Shown piece after piece: positions 8,221 through 14,527 of a DNA stretch of 32,993 nucleotides. This stretch comes from JAWOLE01 sp035263845. Its GTDB lineage: Bacteria > Acidobacteriota > Thermoanaerobaculia > UBA5066 > Gp7-AA6. Under the pieces are notes generated by a model. It was not told where the DNA came from and made no database searches. It saw nothing but the letters and a program-made list of their open reading frames with translations. Every line of letters starts with the position of its first letter. Position 1 is the stretch's first letter. Location: positions 1 through 32,993 of the forward strand of contig DATFQY010000058.1 in the NCBI GenBank assembly GCA_035263845.1, in the 5' to 3' direction. The position numbers and the translations under genes were made by a program.

Positions 8221-8729
8221 TGACGCCTCTGCGACAGGCGGGAGACGAGGAACGCCAGCGACGCGGTGCCGATGGCCTTCACCAGCGTCGGGTGCTGCGC
8301 GTAGAAGCCCGCGGCCCTCTCCATGACCGAGGGGTCCTTCTTCGCCGCTTTCTGAGCGAGGACCTCGACCTGCTCCGGCGCAACCTGGGTCGCCTGCTGG
8401 GGCGTGACGGTTCCGCCCGAGACCATCCCGGCGAGCGAGCCCAGGCCGCCGGAGGCGAGAGCCTGCTGGAGGCCCGGGCCGAAGGTCTGGAGGAGCTGGT
8501 TCAAGAGCGCGGCCTTCTGGTCGGGGCTCGACTGGTTGAAGAGGCCGGTGACCATCTCCTGGAAGGGCGGAGTCTGGTCGGAACGGAACGCCTCGGTCAG
8601 GCCTCCCGCCAGGTCCTGCTGCGGGACGGCCCTCGCCGCGCGATCGTACGTTTCGTGGACCTGGTTGTCGGAGACCTTGCCGCTGGCGAACTGGCCGGCG
8701 AGGTTGGTCAGCTCATCGAGAATCCCCAT
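8217..8729 (-). CDS. Uncharacterised 170-aa protein with Pro/Gln-rich middle and hydrophobic C-terminus
   Basis: The start is the ATG at 8729, preceded by AAGGAGGG with ideal spacing; a longer frame from 8768 has no such support. The protein is MGILDELTNLAGQFASGKVS, then an amphipathic part with DLAGGLTEAFRSDQTPPF and KAALLNQLLQTFGPGLQQ. A short Gly-rich segment (GGLGSLAGMVSGG) follows, and the end is YAQHPTLVKAIGTASLAFLV plus a basic tail. I recall similar uncharacterised proteins in Acidobacteria but no established function. It has no signal peptide; the C-terminal 20 residues could contact a membrane. It is the first gene of the minus-strand run and shares its stop with the putative ATA start of the DDAH gene. 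Confidence 0.8.
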   Translation of the reverse strand: MGILDELTNLAGQFASGKVSDNQVHETYDRAARAVPQQDLAGGLTEAFRSDQTPPFQEMVTGLFNQSSPDQKAALLNQLLQTFGPGLQQALASGGLGSLAGMVSGGTVTPQQATQVAPEQVEVLAQKAAKKDPSVMERAAGFYAQHPTLVKAIGTASLAFLVSRLSQRRQ

Positions 8730-8800
8730 GACGCCCTCCTTTGCCTTCGAGGAGGACAATTCCACCACAGAGGGCCGGCGGGATGTCGGAGAATTGACCG
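8730..8800. promoter_or_regulatory. Short divergent intergenic region
   Basis: These 71 bp lie between the start of the minus-strand run (ATG 8729) and the thioesterase gene (ATG 8801). They must carry signals for both directions. The strong ribosome site AAGGAGGG serves the minus gene and GGAG (9 bases before the ATG) the plus gene. No clear -10/-35 pair was recognised. Confidence 0.4.
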
Positions 8801-9337
8801 ATGTCTGTCGAAGAGACCGTCGCGCGGTGGAAGGCCCAAGAAGAAGCGGTTCGGGCTCGCCTCCTGCCCACGACGGGAGTCAGCAAGGCGGAGCAGGTCG
8901 CCGGCAAGACCGGGCTGGAGATGCTCCGGTCGATCCTCGCCGGAGAGCTTCCGCCTCCGCCGATCGCGGCGACGCTCGATTTCGTTCTCCTCGAGGCCGA
9001 AGCCGGGCATGCCCTGTTCCAGGGCCGGCCGCTGTTGCGCCACTACAACCCTCTTGGAGTGGTCCACGGCGGATGGATCACGGCGGTTCTCGATTCCGCG
9101 ATGGGCTGCGCCGTGCACTCCACGCTTCCCGCGGGGAAGGGATACACGACCCTGGAGCTGAAGGTGAACTTCGTGCGCGCCGTCACGGTGGACGTCCCGC
9201 TCGTGCGCGCCGAGGGGAAGCTGGTCCACGGCGGCAAGCAGGCGGCGGTCGCGGAGGGCCGGCTCGTCGGCCCCGACGGCAAGCTCCACGCCCACGCCAC
9301 GACGACCTGCCTGATCTTCGACCGGAAGCCGCTCTAG
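8801..9337 (+). CDS. PaaI/YdiI-type hotdog-fold thioesterase
   Basis: The protein has 178 aa. The hotdog-fold signature HYNPLGVVHGGWITAVLDSA lies at residues 81-100, followed by GCAVHSTLP and TTLELKVNFVRAV. HGG and Asp98 occupy the positions of the catalytic loop and acid of PaaI-family acyl-CoA thioesterases. The enzyme probably hydrolyses an aryl- or acyl-CoA in the cytoplasm; the acyl group cannot be read from sequence. The N-terminal ~55 residues form an extra helical extension seen in some family members. The gene ends 7 bases before the trmO start, so the two are probably co-transcribed. Confidence 0.88.
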   Translation: MSVEETVARWKAQEEAVRARLLPTTGVSKAEQVAGKTGLEMLRSILAGELPPPPIAATLDFVLLEAEAGHALFQGRPLLRHYNPLGVVHGGWITAVLDSAMGCAVHSTLPAGKGYTTLELKVNFVRAVTVDVPLVRAEGKLVHGGKQAAVAEGRLVGPDGKLHAHATTTCLIFDRKPL

Positions 9338-9344
9338 CAGGCCG

Positions 9345-9746
9345 ATGAAGGGAGCCCGGCTGCGGCCCATCGGCCGAATTCGGTCGAAGCTCAGAGCGAG
9401 GTCCCGGGCGCCGAAGCAGGGCTTCGAAGGAGCGCCGGATGCCTGGATCGAAGTCGAGCCGTGGGCGGCGGAGGGTCTTCGGGGTCTCGCACCCGGCGAC
9501 GAGGTCCTCGTCATCACCTGGTTCCACAAGGGTCGCCGAGGGGTGCTGAAGGTCTACCCGCGCTCGGACCGGAGAAACCCTCTGACCGGCGTCTTCGCGA
9601 CTCGATCACCGGACCGGCCAAACCCTCTCGGCTTGCATCCGGTCACGATCCGCGCGATCGCCGGCAACCGGCTTCGCGTCGGCCCGATCGAGGCCATCGA
9701 CGGGACGCCCGTCGCGGATATCAAGCCGGTCCTCGGGAAACCCTGA
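9345..9746 (+). CDS. trmO: tRNA (N6-threonylcarbamoyladenosine37-N6)-methyltransferase TrmO
   Basis: This 133-aa protein of the TsaA/UPF0066 beta-barrel family carries the family signatures GVFATRSPDRPNPLGLHPV (82-100) and DGTPVADIKP (119-128). TrmO uses S-adenosylmethionine to methylate t6A37 of tRNA-Thr(GGU) to m6t6A, tuning decoding. The N-terminal PIGRIRS strand is present, but the protein is shorter than E. coli TrmO and has only the core domain, as in many archaeal and bacterial homologs. The start ATG lies 7 bases after the thioesterase stop with no strong ribosome site of its own, consistent with coupling. Confidence 0.92.
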   Translation: MKGARLRPIGRIRSKLRARSRAPKQGFEGAPDAWIEVEPWAAEGLRGLAPGDEVLVITWFHKGRRGVLKVYPRSDRRNPLTGVFATRSPDRPNPLGLHPVTIRAIAGNRLRVGPIEAIDGTPVADIKPVLGKP

Positions 9747-9806
9747 GACGTTCGAATCCGGGGCTTCCTGGATTTGGCCGGATAATTGGAGGGTCAGGAG
9801 AAAGAT

Positions 9807-11450
9807 ATGGCTACGGAACAGGCGAAAGCGGAAGGCGGGTTCGTTTACGCCAACCCCTTCCCGCACGGTGAGGACACGACGCAGTACAGGCTCGTGACGA
9901 AAGAGCACGTTCGGAAGTCTTCCTTCGACGGGAAGCCGGTGCTGGTGGTGGACCCGGAGGCGTTGACGCTGCTCGCGCGCGAGGCGATGCGGGACGTGTC
10001 GTTCCTGTTGAGGCCGAAGCACCAGCGGCAGGTCGCGGCGATCCTGGAGGACCCCGAAGCTTCGCCCAACGACCGGTTCATGGCGACGACGCTCCTTCGC
10101 AACTCGGTCGTCTCCTCGAAGTTCGAGCTCCCGTTTTGCCAGGACACGGGCACCGCCACGATCGTGGCGTGGAAGGGGCAGCAGGTCTGGACCGGCGCGG
10201 ACGACGCGGCGTATCTCTCCCGGGGGGTCTTCAAGACCTTCACGGGCGAGAACCTGCGCTACTCCCAGACCGCGCCGCTGACGATGTACGACGAGGTCAA
10301 CACCGGCAACAACCTTCCGGCGCAGATCGACATCTACGCCGTGCCCGGCTCGGAGTACCGGTTTCTCTTCGTCGCCAAGGGCGGAGGGTCGGCCAACAAG
10401 TCGTACCTCTTCCAGGAGACCAAGGCGCTGTTGAACCCGGCCTCCCTCGAGACCTACCTCGTGGAGAAGATGAAGACGCTCGGCACTGCGGCCTGCCCGC
10501 CGTACCACATCGTCTTCGTCGTCGGCGGGACCTCGGCCGAGGCGACGCTCAAGACCGTCAAGCTCGCCTCGACGGGGTATTACGACGACCTTCCGACCTC
10601 CGGCGACAGATCCGGCCGGGCGTTTCGCGACCCGGAGATGGAAACGAAGATGCTTGCGGCGGCCCAGAAGATCGGGTTCGGCGCGCAGTTCGGCGGCAAG
10701 TACTTCGCGCACGACATCCGGGTCATCCGCCTTCCGCGCCACGGCGCGTCCTGCCCGGTCGGGATGGGCGTCTCCTGCTCGGCCGACCGCAACGTCCTGG
10801 CGAAGATCGACGAGAACGGGATCTGGCTGGAGGAGTTGGAGCGGCACCCCGAGAAGCTGCTGCCGGTCCGCGAGGGCGTGCCGGGCCAGGCGCACGGCGG
10901 CCTCGTTCACATCGACCTGAACCGGCCGATGAAGGAGATCCTGGCGCAGCTGAGCAAGTACCCGGTCTCCACGCCGCTCGCATTGACAGGCCGGCTCGTC
11001 GTCGCGCGCGACATCGCGCACGCGAAACTGAAGGAGCGGCTGGATTCCGGCGCCGAGCTGCCGCAGTACTTCAAGGACCATCCGGTCTATTACGCGGGTC
11101 CGGCCAAGACGCCGAAGGGGATGCCCTCGGGGTCCTTCGGCCCCACGACGGCGGGGCGGATGGACTCTTACGTGGACCTCTTCCAGGCCAACGGCGGGTC
11201 GCTCGTCATGATCGCCAAGGGAAACCGCAGCAAGCAGGTCACCGACGCGTGCAGGAAGCACGGCGGCTTCTACCTCGGGTCGCCCGGCGGCCCCGCGGCG
11301 ATCCTCGCGGCGGAGAACATCAAGAAAGTGGAAGTCCTCGAGTACCCCGAGCTGGGCATGGAGGCGATCTGGGCGATCGACGTCGTGGACTTCCCCGCCT
11401 TCATCCTGGTGGACGACAAGGGAAACGACTTCTTCCAGCAGCTACGGTAG
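9807..11450 (+). CDS. fumA: Class I (iron-sulfur) fumarate hydratase
   Basis: The protein has 547 aa, the length of the single-chain two-domain class I fumarases such as E. coli FumA. It interconverts fumarate and L-malate in the citric acid cycle using a [4Fe-4S] cluster. Cys111 (FCQDTGTA), Cys230 (ACPPYHIVFVVGGTSAE) and Cys316 (HGASCPVGMG) match the three cluster ligands of FumA in spacing. The C-terminal half holds the beta domain with GPTTAGRMDSY. The ATG at 9807 has AGGAG 7 bases upstream, and this start is preferred over an in-frame one 21 bases earlier. A GATAAT at 9781-9786 might be a -10 element, but no -35 partner is obvious. A perfect hairpin follows the stop. Confidence 0.96.
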   Translation: MATEQAKAEGGFVYANPFPHGEDTTQYRLVTKEHVRKSSFDGKPVLVVDPEALTLLAREAMRDVSFLLRPKHQRQVAAILEDPEASPNDRFMATTLLRNSVVSSKFELPFCQDTGTATIVAWKGQQVWTGADDAAYLSRGVFKTFTGENLRYSQTAPLTMYDEVNTGNNLPAQIDIYAVPGSEYRFLFVAKGGGSANKSYLFQETKALLNPASLETYLVEKMKTLGTAACPPYHIVFVVGGTSAEATLKTVKLASTGYYDDLPTSGDRSGRAFRDPEMETKMLAAAQKIGFGAQFGGKYFAHDIRVIRLPRHGASCPVGMGVSCSADRNVLAKIDENGIWLEELERHPEKLLPVREGVPGQAHGGLVHIDLNRPMKEILAQLSKYPVSTPLALTGRLVVARDIAHAKLKERLDSGAELPQYFKDHPVYYAGPAKTPKGMPSGSFGPTTAGRMDSYVDLFQANGGSLVMIAKGNRSKQVTDACRKHGGFYLGSPGGPAAILAAENIKKVEVLEYPELGMEAIWAIDVVDFPAFILVDDKGNDFFQQLR

Positions 11451-11466
11451 CCGGGCAGGTCTTAAA

Positions 11467-11497
11467 ATCGGCAGCGCGCCGCACGCGCGCTGCCGAT
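11467..11497. terminator. Perfect 13-bp hairpin after fumA
   Basis: ATCGGCAGCGCGC at 11467-11479 pairs perfectly with GCGCGCTGCCGAT at 11485-11497 across a 5-base loop, 17 bases after the fumarase stop. On the plus strand there is no T-run after it; four A residues precede it, so the classical U-tract is on the minus-strand side. It probably acts as a terminator or 3' stabiliser for the fumarase transcript. A smaller hairpin (GCGGCG/CGCCGC) follows at 11503-11516. Confidence 0.6.
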
Positions 11498-11533
11498 CCT
11501 GAGCGGCGTGCGCCGCGAAGGATCTCTGTCCGC

Positions 11534-14179
11534 ATGACAATCGCATCGGGAAGCCGCCTCGGCCCCTACGAGATCGTCGCGCCGCTCGGTGCCGGCGGAA
11601 TGGGCGAGGTCTACCGCGCGCGGGACACCCGGCTCGACCGCTCGGTGGCGGTGAAGGTCCTGCCGCCCCTGCTCTCGTCCTCTCCCGACGCGCGCCAGAG
11701 GTTCGAGCGGGAGGCGAAGGCGATCTCGAAGCTCTCGCATCCCCACATCTGCGCGCTCTACGACATCGGACGCGAAGGAGAGACGGACTACCTGGTGATG
11801 GAACTGCTCGAAGGGGAGACGCTGTCGGCGCGCCTCGCGAGGGGACAGCTGCCCCTCGAGCAGACGCTGCGCTGCGGGATCGAGATCGCCGGCGCCCTGG
11901 AGAAGGCGCACCGGCTTGGGATCGTCCACCGCGACCTGAAGCCCGGCAACGTCATGCTGACGAAGGCTGGCGTGAAGCTCCTCGACTTCGGGCTGGCCAA
12001 GGTCCTCCAGCCTGCGCCGCCGCTCGAGAGCCTGACCTCCGCGCCGACGGCGGCGAAGGACATCACGCGGGAGGGGACGATCCTCGGGACGCTCCAGTAC
12101 ATGGCGCCCGAGCAGCTCGAGGGCCGGGAGGTGGACGCCCGCACCGATGTCTTCGCGCTGGGCTGCGTCCTCTACGAGATGGCGACGGGGCGGAAGGCCT
12201 TCGCCGGGGCGAGTCAGGCTTCCGTGATCGCGGCGATCCTGGCGGCGCCGCCCCCGCCGACCTCTTCCTCGCACGCCGTCCCGCGGTCCCTCGACCGCGT
12301 CGTTCAGACGTGCCTCGCCCGGGATCCGGACGACCGCTGGCAGAGCGCCGGCGACGTGGGCAAGGAGCTGGCGTGGCTCGCTCAGGATCCCTCCGCGGAG
12401 CCGGCCGCCGCCCGGAAGTCGCGCCCGGTTCTTCCCTGGATCGTCGCGGCCGCCGCCATCGCGATCGCCTTCGCCTCGGCGCTGGCGCTCCTTATGCGGC
12501 CTCGCGCGGCGCCGGCGGAATTGACCCGGTTCCGGATTCTTGCTCCGCAGGGCCTGAAGTTGCTCCCCCAGTCATACCTTTCGCCGGATGCGCGGCGCCT
12601 CCTGATGCTGCTCCAGGACGACGCGGGCCGGGACTTGCTCGGTGTGCGATCGCTCGACAGCCTCGAGGTGCGACGCCTTTCCGGCACCGAAGATGCCCGC
12701 GGCGGGTTCTGGTCGGCCGACGGCCGGCAGATCGCGTTTTTCTCCGAGGGGAAGCTCAAACGGATGCCGGCGGAGGGAGGCCCCGCGCAAGTGGTCTGTG
12801 AAAGCGGCGGCGCCTTCACCGGCGCCTGGGGGCAGGACGGCACGATTCTCTTCTCGAAGGAATTCGCCACTCCCATCCTGGCCGTCTCCGCCGCTGGCGG
12901 CTCGCCCCGGCCGGTGACGACCCTCGACACCGCGCGTGGAGAGGTCTGGCACAGCCATCCGGCCTTTCTTCCCGACGGACGCCATTTCGTGTTCGCGGCG
13001 ACCAACCTCGATCCGGAGAAGACCTCCGTGATGCTCGGTTCCCTCGATACGAAGGAGGTCCGCCGTCTCTTCCTCGCCGACTCTTCCGCGTTCTACGCCG
13101 AGCCGGGTTACCTGCTGTTCGGACGCGACAGCGCCCTCTTCGCATGGAGATTCGATCCCCATAAACTGCAGCTCGTCGGCGAGCCGGTCCCCGCGTTCGA
13201 CCAGGTCCGCTGCTGGCGCCAGGACAACCTCGTGGCGGCGTCGGCCGCCGGCAATCGCCTCGTCTACGTAACCTGGATCGGCCGCCGCAATCTCGTCTGG
13301 GTGGACCGGCGAGGCCGGGAGCTCGGGACCCTCGGCGAGACCGCCAGCTATTCGGACGCGCGCGTCTCGCCGGACGGCCGGAAGGTCGCCGTGGCCCGCC
13401 GCGATCTGGCGCACGGCCAGAACCTGGACGTCTGGGTGCTGGACGCCTCCCGCGGGACGAGCTCACGCGTCACGTCGGAGCAGACCGACGATTTCAACCC
13501 GGCGTGGTTTCCCGACAGCGAGCGCGTGGCCTACGTCACCAGCGCGAACGGCGCCTTCGACATCTACGAACGGCCGGCCGGCGGCGGGCAGGCGAAACCC
13601 TTGGCTCGAAGCGGCGAAGACAAGGTCCTTCCGAGCCTGTCGCCGGATGGGCGTCACCTGCTCGTGGCGAGGGGGGAGCAGAGCATCTTCTCGCGCGTCA
13701 TCCTCCCGGTTGATGGGAAGGGGGAGCCCGTTCGCTTGACGGAAGGCACGCGGTCTTCCGAGCAGCATCCGGAATACTCGCCCGACGGCCGCTGGACGGC
13801 CTTCGACTCCAACGAATCCGGTCAGAGGGAGGTCTACGTGCAAGCCGTCTCCGGCGGCGAGAAGCGCCAGGTCTCGATCGGCGGCGGGCAGTGGCCGGTC
13901 TGGAACCGGGCCGGCGCGGAGATCTTCTACGCCGCGAGGGATGGAATGCTGATGTCCGTCTCTTTGCGTCTCGCTTCGGACCGCGTGGAGGCCGGGGAGC
14001 CGCAGCCCCTCTTCCTCCTCCAGCTCGGAACGCAGGGTGAGCTCCCGTGGGTCAGCCACCCCTTCGACGTCTCGCCGGACGGCCAGCGGTTCCTGATCAT
14101 CCGCCGGGCCCGGGACGCCGAGCCCGACGGCACTGTGGTCGTTACAAACTGGACGGCCGCCCTCGCCGAACGCCGATGA
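11534..14179 (+). CDS. Membrane Ser/Thr protein kinase with extracytoplasmic TolB-like propeller
   Basis: The protein has 881 aa. The Hanks-type kinase domain (about 12-285) is complete: glycine loop LGAGGMGEVY (18-27), Lys41 in VAVKVLP, Glu60, HRDLKPGN with Asp134, DFGLAK (151-156), GTLQYMAPEQ (185-194) and DVFALGCVLYEM. One membrane helix lies at about 299-321. The outside part is a PD40/TolB-type propeller with WSADGRQIAFF, FLPDGRHFVF, VSPDGRKVAVA, LSPDGRHLLV and YSPDGRWTAF. It should phosphorylate cytoplasmic proteins in response to something bound outside. The start is the ATG at 11534, because the kinase fold begins within 10 residues; the long frame extending upstream overlaps fumarase and is spurious. 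Targets are unknown. It converges on the repeat protein gene with only 24 bp between stops. Confidence 0.95.
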   Translation: MTIASGSRLGPYEIVAPLGAGGMGEVYRARDTRLDRSVAVKVLPPLLSSSPDARQRFEREAKAISKLSHPHICALYDIGREGETDYLVMELLEGETLSARLARGQLPLEQTLRCGIEIAGALEKAHRLGIVHRDLKPGNVMLTKAGVKLLDFGLAKVLQPAPPLESLTSAPTAAKDITREGTILGTLQYMAPEQLEGREVDARTDVFALGCVLYEMATGRKAFAGASQASVIAAILAAPPPPTSSSHAVPRSLDRVVQTCLARDPDDRWQSAGDVGKELAWLAQDPSAEPAAARKSRPVLPWIVAAAAIAIAFASALALLMRPRAAPAELTRFRILAPQGLKLLPQSYLSPDARRLLMLLQDDAGRDLLGVRSLDSLEVRRLSGTEDARGGFWSADGRQIAFFSEGKLKRMPAEGGPAQVVCESGGAFTGAWGQDGTILFSKEFATPILAVSAAGGSPRPVTTLDTARGEVWHSHPAFLPDGRHFVFAATNLDPEKTSVMLGSLDTKEVRRLFLADSSAFYAEPGYLLFGRDSALFAWRFDPHKLQLVGEPVPAFDQVRCWRQDNLVAASAAGNRLVYVTWIGRRNLVWVDRRGRELGTLGETASYSDARVSPDGRKVAVARRDLAHGQNLDVWVLDASRGTSSRVTSEQTDDFNPAWFPDSERVAYVTSANGAFDIYERPAGGGQAKPLARSGEDKVLPSLSPDGRHLLVARGEQSIFSRVILPVDGKGEPVRLTEGTRSSEQHPEYSPDGRWTAFDSNESGQREVYVQAVSGGEKRQVSIGGGQWPVWNRAGAEIFYAARDGMLMSVSLRLASDRVEAGEPQPLFLLQLGTQGELPWVSHPFDVSPDGQRFLIIRRARDAEPDGTVVVTNWTAALAERR

Positions 14180-14203
14180 CTCCGGCTGGCCGCCTGGCCG
14201 TCC

Positions 14204-14527
14204 TCAGGGGCAGCTGGGGAAGGCGGAGGTGTCCTGGAGCGGCTGGAAGGCCGTGCCCTGCGGGTTCGTGTAGGTCTTGACGGTTCCGGTCTGGGTGTCG
14301 GTGACCGTCGTGACCACGTTGACGTTGGTCAGGCCTCCCGCGAAGACCCAGTAGGTCGAGCTGAACGCGCAGCCGTTGACGACCTTCAGCACCATCTCCA
14401 CGTTGTTCGGGCTGAAGAACCAGAAGTAGCCGGTGTCGGAGGTCAGCGGCACCGCCTGGCCGGCTCCGCTCTGCGACTGGGGCGTCGTCCATTGGACCTG
14501 GACCTTGAACCGGCCGTTGTTCAGGCA
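14204..14527 (-). repeat. C-terminal copy of a ~105-aa coding repeat
   Basis: This encodes residues 769-875 of the secreted protein and ends ...QDTSAFPSCP. It aligns end to end with the unit at 14663-14974, at DNA level as well (for example, both contain GGCTGGAAGGCCGT and GAAGAACCAGAAGTA on the plus strand). A 45-residue linker separates the copies, indicating an internal duplication. Confidence 0.85.

Noticed and set aside
9781..9786. GATAAT as a firm fumarase -10 promoter element
   Set aside because: No acceptable -35 hexamer at 16-18 bp; kept only as a remark.
10136..11533. 466-codon in-frame extension upstream of the kinase start
   Set aside because: It lies inside the fumarase gene in another frame and lacks similarity; the kinase fold begins right after the ATG at 11534.
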